This document shows positions 43,000 to 52,501 of a stretch of 60,654 nt of DNA, piece by piece. Made by a program: the position numbers and the translations under genes. The stretch's first letter is position 1; every line of letters starts with the position of its first letter. The DNA is from a virus. The stretch lies in IMG/VR virus record IMGVR_UViG_3300046777_001314, positions 1-60,654 of that record; one strand, 5' to 3'. The notes beneath the pieces were generated by a model. It made no database searches, had not been told where the DNA came from, and worked only from the letters and a program-made list of their open reading frames with translations.

Positions 43000-44212
43000 T
43001 ACAGAAGCAAAGGTTATCTCCGCAGTTTTAGCAGATAAGCAACTACATGTTTTGTTGCAGGCAAATGTAGAAACATTGCTTCGTACACATAATGACGTGT
43101 GGAATTTTATTAGACTGTATGCTGAAAATAATGGAACAGTTCCTCCAACTTCCCTGGTTGTAGAAAAGTTTAGAGACTTTCAACCAGTACAAAACGTCGG
43201 CGCAACTAAGCATCATCTTGAAGAACTTCAAACAGAATATCTAAATGATAGTCTTAAAGATATTCTTAGGTCTGCAGCAGGTGAAGTTCAAAATGGTCAA
43301 GGATCAGTAGCGCTTGAAGAACTTATTACAAAAACATCACAGTTAAAGAAAAATACTTCAGCAATTCGTGATATTGATGCAACAGATATTGATTCTGCTA
43401 TTTCATACTTTGAGCAAGTAAAAGAACAGCAGGCATTGGGTCATAGAGGAATTAAAACAGGTTTGCCAGGATTTGACAACTACCTACCATCTGGAATTAT
43501 GCCAGGGCAGTTAGGAGTTTTTCTAGCATACCCAGGTATCGGAAAGTCATGGATGGCCCTATACTTTGCTGTGCAAGCATGGAAACAGGGTAAGACACCA
43601 CTTATTATTTCTCTTGAAATGAGTGAAACAGAAGTTCGTAACCGTGTGTTTACAATTATGGGTGAAGGTCTTTGGTCACATCGTAAACTTTCAAATGGTG
43701 AAGTAGAACTTGACATGATGAAGAAATGGCATACAGACAGAATTGAGGGTCGTCCACAGTTCCACATCATATCTAACGATTCTGGCGGTGAGGTAACACC
43801 TTCTGTAATTCGTGGAAAGATTGATCAATATAAACCAGACTTTGTTGTAGTAGATTACCTTCAGTTGATGAATCCAAATCAAAAGGCTGATAATGAAACG
43901 GTAAAGATGAAGAATCTTTCTCGTGAACTTAAACTTATGGCTATTAGTGAAGAAGTACCTATTATTGCTATCTCTTCTGCAACACCAGATGATGTTAAAG
44001 ATCTTTCTACAGTTCCTACTCTTGCACAAACTGCGTGGTCAAGACAGATTGCATATGATGCTGACTGGGTACTAGCCCTTGGTCGTGCTACCAATAGTGA
44101 CATTATTGAATGTGCATTTAGAAAAAATCGTAATGGTTTTATGGGTGATTTTTTGGTTCAATGTGACTTTGATAAAGGTTACTACAGATATAAAGATTTT
44201 GAGGATAAATAA
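42992..44212 (+). CDS. DnaB-like replicative helicase
   Basis: A 406-residue RecA-fold helicase that would unwind DNA at the phage fork. AYPGIGKS near residue 180 is the Walker A motif, LIISLEMSETEVRNRV the catalytic Glu region, and FVVVDYLQLMNP near residue 285 the Walker B motif. The N-terminal ~150 residues are helical, as in DnaB N-domains that bind primase. It is followed by a one-base TAATG overlap with the next gene and lies one gene before the primase. Confidence 0.88.
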   Translation: MNNTEAKVISAVLADKQLHVLLQANVETLLRTHNDVWNFIRLYAENNGTVPPTSLVVEKFRDFQPVQNVGATKHHLEELQTEYLNDSLKDILRSAAGEVQNGQGSVALEELITKTSQLKKNTSAIRDIDATDIDSAISYFEQVKEQQALGHRGIKTGLPGFDNYLPSGIMPGQLGVFLAYPGIGKSWMALYFAVQAWKQGKTPLIISLEMSETEVRNRVFTIMGEGLWSHRKLSNGEVELDMMKKWHTDRIEGRPQFHIISNDSGGEVTPSVIRGKIDQYKPDFVVVDYLQLMNPNQKADNETVKMKNLSRELKLMAISEEVPIIAISSATPDDVKDLSTVPTLAQTAWSRQIAYDADWVLALGRATNSDIIECAFRKNRNGFMGDFLVQCDFDKGYYRYKDFEDK

Positions 44213-44943
44213 TGAAACCAAAAAAAATAATCTTTACTCCAACTCAAAAGGTTGTAGAACAAAATTTAGACATTCCAAAGCCATCTACAAACCATGTTCC
44301 AGAATGGTACAGAAATCAAAAACTATTTTCTAATAAAACAAATAATTTTGTAGATGCCTATGGATCAAATGATTATTTTGGTACATATAAACTTTGCGTA
44401 CCTTTTGTTGACACAGTGATTTCTGGATACACCATCTCTTTAGATTGTGATGTTATTATTAATAATGGTGTAAATCAAGGATATCTTCCAAGACCATCTT
44501 GGATGGGATTGTTGCCACCACTAGATGTTCCAGATGGTGATAGAATTAAAAGTATTGGAAACTACCCTGTTCCACTGGGATATAGCCCAATGCTTCTTAG
44601 GTGGCATTGCCATTGGCAAATAAAGACACCAAAGGATTATAGTTTATGGATAACTCATCCATCTCATAGACATGATCTTCCATTCTTTACAATAAATGGT
44701 TTTGTTGATACAGATAAACATGAAAATAGTTTAAACTTACCGTTTTTTATTAAAGCAGGATTTGAGGGTGTAATTGAAAAAGGAACTCCTATTGCTCAAA
44801 TTATTCCAATAAAAAGAGATAACTGGGAATCAGAAAAAGGAACATACAATCAACAAGAAGTTGAAAATAGTTTTTATAGACTTAAAAGATATGCAGTAAG
44901 ATCATATAAAAATCAATGGTGGACAAGAAAGAGTTATAAGTGA
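44212..44943 (+). CDS. Conserved-type protein with a possible beta-barrel fold, between helicase and primase
   Basis: A 243-residue protein I cannot place with certainty. IPKPSTNHVPEWYRN opens it; the middle LRWHCHWQIKTPKDYSLWI is Trp/His-rich, and the C-terminal FIKAGFEGVIEKGTPIAQIIPI resembles the closing strand pattern of cupin or dUTPase/dCTP-deaminase-like beta folds. It may be a DUF6065-type protein. It lies inside the replication operon, overlapping both neighbours, so a role in nucleotide or replication chemistry is plausible but unproven. Confidence 0.5.
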   Translation: MKPKKIIFTPTQKVVEQNLDIPKPSTNHVPEWYRNQKLFSNKTNNFVDAYGSNDYFGTYKLCVPFVDTVISGYTISLDCDVIINNGVNQGYLPRPSWMGLLPPLDVPDGDRIKSIGNYPVPLGYSPMLLRWHCHWQIKTPKDYSLWITHPSHRHDLPFFTINGFVDTDKHENSLNLPFFIKAGFEGVIEKGTPIAQIIPIKRDNWESEKGTYNQQEVENSFYRLKRYAVRSYKNQWWTRKSYK

Positions 44944-45854
44944 CATATTCAGAAGAGCAGATACGTCGTGTTCTTAATGGAGCAGGCATTGATATTGAGG
45001 CAGAGTTTGGTTCAGACTTTATTATTTTTTGCCCGTATCACAATAATAACAGAACGCCTGCAGGTGAAGTATCTAAAGATTCTGGATTATTCTTTTGCTT
45101 TGGTTGTCAAGTAACTAAGAACCTAACTGAGTTGATTATGTTTATGTCAAATAGAACATACTTTGAAGCAGTACGATACATTAAAAGCAAAGAGCAGGAG
45201 TCAAATATATCTTCTGTGGTTGATAAAGCATTATATGCTCCTGCTGATTTTGTTCAGTATGACGAACTACTGATTAAGAGATTAAATAATCAAGCACTTG
45301 AATCACCAAGAGCAATGAGGTATTTTGAAGGTCGTAGCATCACAAAAGAATCTGTGATAAAATTTAACTTGGGATATTCTGAAAAGCAAGACTCTGTAAC
45401 TATACCAATGGCAACCCCTGATGGAATGTGCATTGGATTTGTTGCTAGAACTGTTGAAGGTAAAGAATTTAAGAATACACCAGGGTTACCAAAAAGTAAG
45501 ATTTTGTTTAACTTGCATAGAGTTAAAACATCAACAACAGTCTATGTAGTTGAATCATCATTTGATGCTATTAGACTTGATCAAGTAGGTTTCCCAGCAG
45601 TTGCAACACTGGGGGCTAATGTATCTGTATCACAGATTAAACTATTAGCAAAGTACTTCAATAATGTTGTACTTGTTGCAGACAACGATGAGGCTGGCTC
45701 TATCATGAAAGATAAACTGCTTGAAAAACTAGGCCATCTCGTCACAGTAATACAGTTAGACAAAAAATATAAAGATATAGGCGATATGGATGATGAAGCG
45801 ATTAAAAAGTTGGAGTTCCAATTTGACAATTCAATCATCGCCATGCTAAAATAA
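44940..45854 (+). CDS. DnaG-type primase
   Basis: A 304-residue primase starting with GTG that overlaps the previous stop (GTGA). The N-terminal zinc ribbon has CPYH and CFGC (about residues 33-60). A short catalytic region has YFEGRSITKESVIKFNLGYS. A Toprim domain follows: VYVVESSFDAIRLDQVGFPAVATLGAN gives the Glu and the VVLVADNDEAGS strand the DxD metal site. It makes RNA primers for the fork together with the helicase. Shorter than bacterial DnaG (~600), lacking a helicase-binding C-domain. Confidence 0.88.
   Translation: MTYSEEQIRRVLNGAGIDIEAEFGSDFIIFCPYHNNNRTPAGEVSKDSGLFFCFGCQVTKNLTELIMFMSNRTYFEAVRYIKSKEQESNISSVVDKALYAPADFVQYDELLIKRLNNQALESPRAMRYFEGRSITKESVIKFNLGYSEKQDSVTIPMATPDGMCIGFVARTVEGKEFKNTPGLPKSKILFNLHRVKTSTTVYVVESSFDAIRLDQVGFPAVATLGANVSVSQIKLLAKYFNNVVLVADNDEAGSIMKDKLLEKLGHLVTVIQLDKKYKDIGDMDDEAIKKLEFQFDNSIIAMLK
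45844..45852 (+). promoter_or_regulatory. Extended -10 promoter TGCTAAAAT
   Basis: Overlaps the stop codon (45852-45854) of the primase and lies 29 bases before ATG 45882, with AGGAGA between. One mismatch to the consensus. Confidence 0.6.
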
Positions 45855-45881
45855 AAACATAACAAAAATATAGGAGAAAAA

Positions 45882-46535
45882 ATGGCTATCGTAAAGGGAC
45901 TAAAAAATATCAACGCATTGGTAGATAAGCCCAAGTATGAAGGTAACGGAACAAAGGTTCGCTGGCTTAAGTTGGCTGACGGACAATCAGTAAAGATCCG
46001 CTTTATTGAAGAACTAGACGAAGATTCAGCAAACTATAATGCAGACCGTGGTCTTGCACTTGTAGTTTCAGAACATACAAATCCAAAGGACTATAAGCGT
46101 AAGGCTGTAGATACAATGGATACAGAGGGCCGTGACTGGGCTGAAGAAATGCACCGCAAGGATCCAAAGGCTGGTTGGAGAGCACGTCTTCGTTTCTATT
46201 GCAATGTACTTGTAGATGATGGCATTGAGGCACCATATGTGGCTATCTGGTCAATGGGTGTTAGCAAGCAGTCTGCATTTAATACTATTCGTGAATACGC
46301 TCTTGAAACAGGAAGTATTTCAAATCTTACTTGGAAGGTAAAGCGAAATGGTCAGGGAACTGAAACATCTTATACTCTTATTCCAGGTACTCCAGATAAG
46401 GAACCATTTGATTGGTCATCTGTTGAACCATTCCCACTAGAGAAGGCACTCAACAAGATTCCTTATGCTGAACAAGAAGCCTTTTATCTAGGCTTTGATA
46501 CACCTAATGCTGCTTCATCAAACATGGACTGGTAA
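45882..46535 (+). CDS. Putative single-stranded DNA-binding protein
   Basis: A 217-residue protein. It begins with a KGLKNINALVDKPKYEG lead, then GTKVRWLKLADGQSVKIRFIEEL, and ends with an acidic-aromatic tip (ASSNMDW), like the protein-binding tail of SSB or gp32-type proteins. The middle has RARLRFYCNVLVDDG and YVAIWSMGVSKQSAF, reminiscent of OB-fold gp32-like proteins. It has a promoter and strong ribosome site of its own and precedes DnaE, consistent with an abundant replication protein. No zinc ligands are evident. Confidence 0.65.
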   Translation: MAIVKGLKNINALVDKPKYEGNGTKVRWLKLADGQSVKIRFIEELDEDSANYNADRGLALVVSEHTNPKDYKRKAVDTMDTEGRDWAEEMHRKDPKAGWRARLRFYCNVLVDDGIEAPYVAIWSMGVSKQSAFNTIREYALETGSISNLTWKVKRNGQGTETSYTLIPGTPDKEPFDWSSVEPFPLEKALNKIPYAEQEAFYLGFDTPNAASSNMDW

Positions 46536-46542
46536 TTAATAG

Positions 46543-49500
46543 GTGAATTACGTAGGTTTGCATGTCCATACACACTATTCTCTAATGGATGGTGTTGCTA
46601 CTCCAGAAGAATATATTGACCGAGCAGTTGAACTTGGTATGCCAGCACTGGCTATCACAGATCACGGAACCTTATCTGGGCATCGGGAACTGTACCGCAT
46701 TGCAAAAGCAAAGGGCATCAAACCAATTCTTGGCATAGAAGGCTATTTGGCATTAGATAGACACGATAAAAGGGATAAGTCCGAAAGGGTAGGTCCACTT
46801 GATGTTAACTATTTCCATATAGTCCTTCTTGCTAAGAATCAACAAGGTCTAGAAAACCTTAATAAGTTAAATGAAATTTCATGGACAGATGGTTTTTATC
46901 GTAAGCCACGTATTGACTTTGAGGTGCTTGATAAGTATGGTGATGGACTAATTGTTTTGTCTGCTTGTCAAGGTGGACTAATTGCAAAGGCTATTGAAAA
47001 TGAAGAATATGCATTTGCAAAAGAAAAAGTTCAGTGGTTTAAGAATCGCTTTAAGGATGACTTCTATATTGAATTAATGCCACACAACCCAAAGAATATT
47101 AACGATGAACTTGTTGCATTGGCAAAAGCATTTGACGTAAAAGTTGTTGTAACACCAGATTGTCATCATGCTGACACAAGTCAAAAAGAAATTCAGGAGA
47201 TGATGCTCCTATTAAATACACACGGCAAAGTTCTAAAGGAATCAACTTTTGATAAATCAAAGAAGATTGATAACATGATGGAACGTTTGGATTACCTATA
47301 TGGAGAAGACCGTCAAATGTCTTTCCGTACTTTTGATATTCACCTTCTTTCTTATGAAGAGATGAAGGTTGCAATGGCAGAACAGGGACACACAGATGAA
47401 GAGATGTTCACAAGTTCTTTAGAGATTGCAGACAAAGTTGAAGACTATGATATTAAGTCTGGCCTTGACTTGCTTCCAGTTCAGTACAAGAAGCCTATGG
47501 AAGAACTAAAAAATCTTGCTATTGAGGGTTTGACTGAGCGTGGACTAGAAAATAATCAAGAATACCTTGATCGCCTTGAAGAAGAATTAACTATTATTGG
47601 CGAAAAAAACTTTGGTCCTTACTTCCTAGTTGTGCGTAACATGCTTAACTGGGCAAAGAAGGAAGGAATTATGGTAGGTCCAGGTCGTGGATCTGCAGCA
47701 GGTTCTTTGCTTTGCTATGCACTTGGCATTACAGACATTGATCCAATCAAGCATGGCCTTTTGTTCTTCCGATTTATTAATCCAGACCGTAATGACTTTC
47801 CAGATATTGACTCTGATATTCAGGATACACGTCGTGATGAAGTAAAAGATTATCTTGTTAGACAGTATCGCCATGTTGCCTCTATTGCAACATTTATGCA
47901 GTTTAAAGATAAGAATATTGTTAAAGATGTTTCTCGTGTTTTAAACATTCCTCTTGCAGATGCCAATAAGGTTAATAAACAAATTGATACATGGGATGAA
48001 TATTGTACATCTAAAAATGCACAGTGGTTTAGAGAAAAATATCCAGAGGTGGAGGTATATGGTGAACAACTTCGTGGTCGTATTAAAGGTACTGGCATTC
48101 ATGCTGCTGGTGTGGTCACTAGCAAAGACCCTATATTCAGATATGCGCCAATGGAAACTCGTTCTGTTACTGGTAGTGACGAACGCATTCCTGTCGTTGC
48201 TGTAGATATGGGTGAGGCTGAAAATATTGGCCTCATTAAGATTGATGCTCTTGGTCTAAAAACTTTGACGGTACTTAAAGATTGTATTGACATAATTAAA
48301 GAGCGTGAAGGAACAAAGATTGATCTATTAAAGATTAATATGGATGATGCTAATGTTTATAACATGTTGTCAGATGGTTATACAAAAGGTGTGTTTCAGT
48401 GTGAAGCAGCACCTTATACCAACCTTTTGGTTAAGATGCGTGTAAAAAATCTTGAAGAACTTGCTGCATCTAATGCTCTAGTTCGCCCTGGTGCAATGAA
48501 TACTATCGGAAAAGACTATATTGCCATTAAACATGGTCGTCAAAATCCAGACTACAAGCACCAAATTCTTAAATCATTTACGGAGGAAACCTATGGCTGT
48601 ATTCTTTACCAAGAACAAGTTATGCAAGCATGCGTACACCTTGGCGGTATGTCCATGTCGGAAGCAGATAAAGTTAGAAAGATCATTGGAAAGAAAAAAG
48701 ATGCTAAAGAGTTTGACGTTTTCAAGGATCAGTTTGTTAAGGGTGCTTCGCAATATGTTTCGCCAAACCAAGCCCTAGACTTGTGGCATGACTTTGAGGC
48801 CCACGCAGGGTACTCATTTAACAAGTCACACGCAGTAGCATACTCAACACTATCTTACTGGACAGCATGGTTGAAGTATCACTATCCACTAGAATTTATG
48901 TATTCACTATTAAAGAATGAGAAGGATAAAGATGCACGTACTGAGTACCTTATTGAAGCAAAAAGAATGGGAATCAGCATTAAATTACCTCACGTTAATG
49001 AGTCAGATATTGATTTTAAAATTGAAGGTAAGGGTATACGGTTTGGTTTGTCAGGTATTAAGTTTATCTCGGATAAGATTGCTGAAAGATACATTGCTGC
49101 TAGACCTTTTAAGTCATATGCTGAACTTGAGAAGTTTACTTTTACTAAAGGAAACGGAGTTAACTCTCGTGCTCTTCAAGCACTACGAATCATTGGTGCA
49201 GCAACATTTGAAGACAGCCAACGTAATGATCAAGAGATTAAAGAAAATCTCTACGAATATCTAAATCTTCCTGAGTTTAACATGCCAGTTCCTCAGCATT
49301 ACTATGCTTATATCCAAGAAGCAGAAGACTATGAAGAAACTGGATCATTTGTTATGCTTGGTATGATTAAGTCAATTAAACGTGGTAAGGGTTGGTCAAG
49401 AGTTGAGTTTCTTGATAAGACTGGCAGTGTTGGAATATTTGATGATGAAAACACAACAATTGAAACTGGTAAAACTTATTTGATTCTTGTTAGTGATAAT

Positions 49501-49818
49501 AGGATTGTTAACTCAATTCCAGCAGATCAAATTAAAGACTCTAAAGATCCTTTAGTTAAGTTCTTAAACTATAAGCAGTTGCCTTATAAGGGTGAAGAAC
49601 AATTTGTTGTATCTTTCAAGCCTAGAATGACAAAGGCTGGCAAGAAGATGGCAAATCTTGTAGTAGCAGATGCTGCTAGAGAACTTCATTCTGTTCTTGT
49701 ATTCCCTACAGCATTTTCTAAGGCATACATGACAATTGAAGAAGGAAATGTATACAAAGTTTCTTTGGGTAAGACTAAAGACGGAACAGTTATATTGGAG
49801 GACGTAGTAAATGTTTGA
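46543..49818 (+). CDS. dnaE: DNA polymerase III alpha subunit (DnaE-type)
   Basis: A 1091-residue replicative polymerase. The GTG start at 46543 is forced by a TAG in frame just upstream, and the PHP motif LHVHTHYS begins at residue 6. PHP ligands are intact (DHGTLSG, later DCHHAD), so it may proofread. The active centre is GPGRGSAAGS with FPDIDSDI and IKGTGIHAAGVV. AASNALVRPGAMN and YEEQV-type segments (LYQEQVMQACVHLGG) follow. The C-terminus has an OB-type region (SFVMLGMIKSIKRG). No beta-clamp motif was verified. It overlaps the MazG gene by 8 bases. Slightly shorter than bacterial DnaE (~1160). Confidence 0.93.
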   Translation: MNYVGLHVHTHYSLMDGVATPEEYIDRAVELGMPALAITDHGTLSGHRELYRIAKAKGIKPILGIEGYLALDRHDKRDKSERVGPLDVNYFHIVLLAKNQQGLENLNKLNEISWTDGFYRKPRIDFEVLDKYGDGLIVLSACQGGLIAKAIENEEYAFAKEKVQWFKNRFKDDFYIELMPHNPKNINDELVALAKAFDVKVVVTPDCHHADTSQKEIQEMMLLLNTHGKVLKESTFDKSKKIDNMMERLDYLYGEDRQMSFRTFDIHLLSYEEMKVAMAEQGHTDEEMFTSSLEIADKVEDYDIKSGLDLLPVQYKKPMEELKNLAIEGLTERGLENNQEYLDRLEEELTIIGEKNFGPYFLVVRNMLNWAKKEGIMVGPGRGSAAGSLLCYALGITDIDPIKHGLLFFRFINPDRNDFPDIDSDIQDTRRDEVKDYLVRQYRHVASIATFMQFKDKNIVKDVSRVLNIPLADANKVNKQIDTWDEYCTSKNAQWFREKYPEVEVYGEQLRGRIKGTGIHAAGVVTSKDPIFRYAPMETRSVTGSDERIPVVAVDMGEAENIGLIKIDALGLKTLTVLKDCIDIIKEREGTKIDLLKINMDDANVYNMLSDGYTKGVFQCEAAPYTNLLVKMRVKNLEELAASNALVRPGAMNTIGKDYIAIKHGRQNPDYKHQILKSFTEETYGCILYQEQVMQACVHLGGMSMSEADKVRKIIGKKKDAKEFDVFKDQFVKGASQYVSPNQALDLWHDFEAHAGYSFNKSHAVAYSTLSYWTAWLKYHYPLEFMYSLLKNEKDKDARTEYLIEAKRMGISIKLPHVNESDIDFKIEGKGIRFGLSGIKFISDKIAERYIAARPFKSYAELEKFTFTKGNGVNSRALQALRIIGAATFEDSQRNDQEIKENLYEYLNLPEFNMPVPQHYYAYIQEAEDYEETGSFVMLGMIKSIKRGKGWSRVEFLDKTGSVGIFDDENTTIETGKTYLILVSDNRIVNSIPADQIKDSKDPLVKFLNYKQLPYKGEEQFVVSFKPRMTKAGKKMANLVVADAARELHSVLVFPTAFSKAYMTIEEGNVYKVSLGKTKDGTVILEDVVNV

Positions 49819-50128
49819 TCAGTTAGCAATTGATTTGCACAAAGTAGCAGTTGAAAAAGGTTTTTGGCCAGAAGATATTGATGATATTTTTGTTGCTAAA
49901 CAACTTATGATGATTGTCTCTGAAGTTGTTGAAGTAATGGAAGCGGTTCGCAAAGACAAAGGTGAAGAAGAGATTGCTAAAGAGTTTGCAGATATTATTA
50001 TTCGTACACTAGATCTTTATGCAGGAATGGTAGAAGCAGGGTATACTAGAGAATCACTTGATTATATTCTAAAACAAAAAACAGAATTTAATAAGACTAG
50101 ACCAGAGAAGCATGGGGTAAGATTTTAA
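49811..50128 (+). CDS. MazG-like nucleotide pyrophosphohydrolase
   Basis: A 105-residue protein. MMIVSEVVEVMEAVRKDKG provides the ExxE pair, and EFADIIIRTLDLYAG the ExxD pair, which together bind Mg and hydrolyse NTPs or dNTPs to monophosphates. Single-domain MazG proteins are frequent in phages and may adjust nucleotide pools or (p)ppGpp. It overlaps DnaE and is coupled to the RecA-like gene by TAATG. Confidence 0.85.
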   Translation: MFDQLAIDLHKVAVEKGFWPEDIDDIFVAKQLMMIVSEVVEVMEAVRKDKGEEEIAKEFADIIIRTLDLYAGMVEAGYTRESLDYILKQKTEFNKTRPEKHGVRF

Positions 50129-51141
50129 TGTCAGTAACAATGGAAGAAGTATTAGCACAGTTAGATCCACGTATTCGTAAACGTCTTGGCGATGCTACGA
50201 ATCAAAAGGTTGAGTGTGCAGCAACACCTAGTTTTGGCCTTAATAGAGCCTTAAAGGGTGGTTTGCCGTATGGCCGTCAGGTTCTTATATGGGGTTCTAA
50301 GTCTTCCGCTAAATCTTCTCTATGTCTTCAGATGATTGGTGAGGCACAAAAAGAAGGAAAGATATGTGCTTGGATTGATGCAGAAATGTCATACGATTCA
50401 GCATGGGCTGAAAAACTTGGGGTAGATTCAACAAAACTTATTTACTCACAAGCAAGAACTATTAATGAGATGGTAGATGTAGGCACAAGCCTAATGAATG
50501 CTGGTGTTGATATAATTGTTGTAGACAGTATTACATCTCTACTGCCTGCTATTTATTTTGAGAAGGACACAGATGAACTTAAGCAACTTGAGAACACCAA
50601 ACAAATCGGTGCTGAGTCTAGAGACTTTAGTAATGCGTGGAAAATGCTTAACTATGCAAACAATAAAGTTAAGCCAACTTTGCTTGTTCTTATTTCTCAG
50701 TCTCGCAACAATATCAGTGCTATGTATACTAGCCAGCAGCCTTCTGGTGGTCAGGCTACTAAGTTTTATTCCTCAACTGTTATTAAGTTATTTTCTTCTG
50801 AGTCCGATAACCAAGCGATTAAGGGAAAGATTCAAGTAGGAGATAAATTAATTGAAGAAAAGATTGGTCGCAAGGTTAAATGGGAGTTACAATTTTCTAA
50901 AACATCTGCTGGTTTTCAAAGCGGTGAATATGATTTTTATTTTAGAGGCGATAACGTGGGCATTGACGGTATTGGTGATCTTGTTGATACCGCAGAACTT
51001 GCTGGCCTTGTAGAGCGCACAGGTGCTTGGTATAAACTTGAAGATGGAACAAAGGTTCAAGGTCGTGAAGGGTTTATTAACCGTGTTAGAGAAGATCTTG
51101 ACCTACAAGAGTCTCTGAGAAGTAAGTTGTTGAATGGCTAG
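50128..51141 (+). CDS. RecA-like recombinase
   Basis: A 337-residue RecA/UvsX-type protein. Residues about 45-65 include QVLIWGSKSSAKSS, a Walker A with Ala in place of the last Gly. ICAWIDAEMSYDSAWAEKLGVD follows, then VDIIVVDSITSLLP as Walker B, and LLVLISQSRNNI with GGQATKFYSSTVIKL as the DNA-binding loop region. It catalyses strand pairing for recombination-dependent replication and repair. It follows the polymerase and precedes a small nuclease, forming a recombination cassette. Confidence 0.88.
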   Translation: MSVTMEEVLAQLDPRIRKRLGDATNQKVECAATPSFGLNRALKGGLPYGRQVLIWGSKSSAKSSLCLQMIGEAQKEGKICAWIDAEMSYDSAWAEKLGVDSTKLIYSQARTINEMVDVGTSLMNAGVDIIVVDSITSLLPAIYFEKDTDELKQLENTKQIGAESRDFSNAWKMLNYANNKVKPTLLVLISQSRNNISAMYTSQQPSGGQATKFYSSTVIKLFSSESDNQAIKGKIQVGDKLIEEKIGRKVKWELQFSKTSAGFQSGEYDFYFRGDNVGIDGIGDLVDTAELAGLVERTGAWYKLEDGTKVQGREGFINRVREDLDLQESLRSKLLNG

Positions 51142-51316
51142 AGATTTTTCTATCTATTCGGGTAAATGGCCATGTAAAACATGTTCAGAAACCGTATTGA
51201 CATTAAGGCTCTGGCCTGATTCTGGAGATGCTACCTGGATGTGCTCCAATAAACATTTGTCAAAGGTTAACTTAATACCAACAAAAAAAACAAAGAAAGA
51301 TTTCAAAAATGAGTGA
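51134..51316 (+). CDS. Small zinc-binding-type protein
   Basis: A 60-residue basic protein with CKTC and a later MCSNKH, a possible C3H zinc site. It overlaps both neighbours by 8 bases, so translation is coupled. Function unknown; its place next to the recombinase suggests a DNA-transaction role. Confidence 0.55.
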   Translation: MARDFSIYSGKWPCKTCSETVLTLRLWPDSGDATWMCSNKHLSKVNLIPTKKTKKDFKNE

Positions 51317-51593
51317 AAGATCAGAGTCAAAAAGAATTAATGCCAAGCAACATAAAAATTCTGGACGTAATATGAAAAAGGGTGATGCTACTTGGAAAAA
51401 TTTTACTGTTGATTTTAAAGAGTATCCCAAAGGAATAACAATCAATAAAGATATATGGGCTAAGGCTGTAACTGATGCAATAAAAAATCATAATGATCCA
51501 GCAATCTTTATTGTTTTAGGAGAGGCAGACTCAAAGGTACGACTTGCTGTGATAGAATTAGATATGCTAGAACAATTAATGGGGGAAAAATGA
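51309..51593 (+). CDS. Putative PD-(D/E)xK nuclease / Holliday junction resolvase-like protein
   Basis: A 94-residue basic protein. KNSGRNMKKGDATWKN is the lead seen in small phage nucleases, where GDA holds an acidic residue and TVDFKEY gives the D-x-K pair of the PD-(D/E)xK centre. AIFIVLGEADSKVRLAVIEL forms the following strands. It would cut recombination intermediates alongside RecA. The fold name rests on these short motifs only. It overlaps both neighbours. Confidence 0.55.
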   Translation: MSERSESKRINAKQHKNSGRNMKKGDATWKNFTVDFKEYPKGITINKDIWAKAVTDAIKNHNDPAIFIVLGEADSKVRLAVIELDMLEQLMGEK

Positions 51594-52501
51594 AATATTT
51601 GGTAACTGGCGGAGCAGGCTTTATTGGATCACATTTGGTTGACAGACTAATAGAATTAGGCCATGAAGTTATTGTTATTGATAATGAATCATCAACAACT
51701 ACAGAAACATACTATGGAAATGATAAAGCAGAATATTATTTTGCAGATGTTACAGATTACTTTAAAACTACAGGACTGTATGCTGGAGTAGACTGTGTTT
51801 TTCATTTTGCTGGACAAGCCAGCATCCTTGGAAGTATGGGGCATACAGTAAAAACAGCATATTCTGATATTTATGCAACAAGTGTTGCCTTGCAGTGTGC
51901 TAAAGACAATAATGTAAAAAAGTTTGTTTATGCATCCTCTGGTGCAGTTTATGGAAATAATGAATTACCTCATACAGAAACACAGAAAGAAGATTCTTTA
52001 AGCGTATACTCAGCATCAAAAATTGCTGGTGAACAACTTTGTGAAACATATCGGAAATTATTTGATATAGATACAATAATACTTAGATATTTTAATGTTT
52101 ACGGAGAAAGACAGCCAAAAAATGGAGAATTTCCTTCAGTGCTTGGTTTATTTGAGCGCCAAAAAGAAAAACAGTCACCATTGACGGTTTATAATGGCGG
52201 AGAACAAAGAAGAGATTTTATACATGTTTCAGATGCTATTGATGCAACCATTCTTGCAAGTACTACATTAATACCAGAAGAATATGCGGGAACTCCATTT
52301 AATATTGGATATGGGAAAAATTATTCAGTTCAAGAAATAGCAAAAATGTATAAGCATTATTTTATAAATGTTGAAAAAGAAAACATTCCACTATACACTA
52401 TTGAGGCAGATATAAAAGAAAGTCTAGCAAACATAGAAAAAGTAAAACAAGTATTTAATTGGCAACCAAAGATAGATCTAGAACAGTGGTTAAATAAATA
52501 A
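51590..52501 (+). CDS. Sugar-nucleotide epimerase/dehydratase (extended SDR), copy 1
   Basis: A 303-residue NAD-binding enzyme. GGAGFIG (residues 7-13) binds NAD, VIDNESS ends the second strand, FHFAGQAS marks the cofactor loop, YASSGAVYG gives the catalytic Ser/Thr region, and YSASK (140-144) the catalytic Tyr and Lys. RYFNVYG and GEQRRDFIHVSD are the sugar-binding parts. It acts on UDP- or dTDP-sugars, possibly for virion, cell-surface or DNA glycan modification. The exact substrate is unknown. Arranged in tandem with a paralogue within the recombination cassette. Confidence 0.87.
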   Translation: MKYLVTGGAGFIGSHLVDRLIELGHEVIVIDNESSTTTETYYGNDKAEYYFADVTDYFKTTGLYAGVDCVFHFAGQASILGSMGHTVKTAYSDIYATSVALQCAKDNNVKKFVYASSGAVYGNNELPHTETQKEDSLSVYSASKIAGEQLCETYRKLFDIDTIILRYFNVYGERQPKNGEFPSVLGLFERQKEKQSPLTVYNGGEQRRDFIHVSDAIDATILASTTLIPEEYAGTPFNIGYGKNYSVQEIAKMYKHYFINVEKENIPLYTIEADIKESLANIEKVKQVFNWQPKIDLEQWLNK

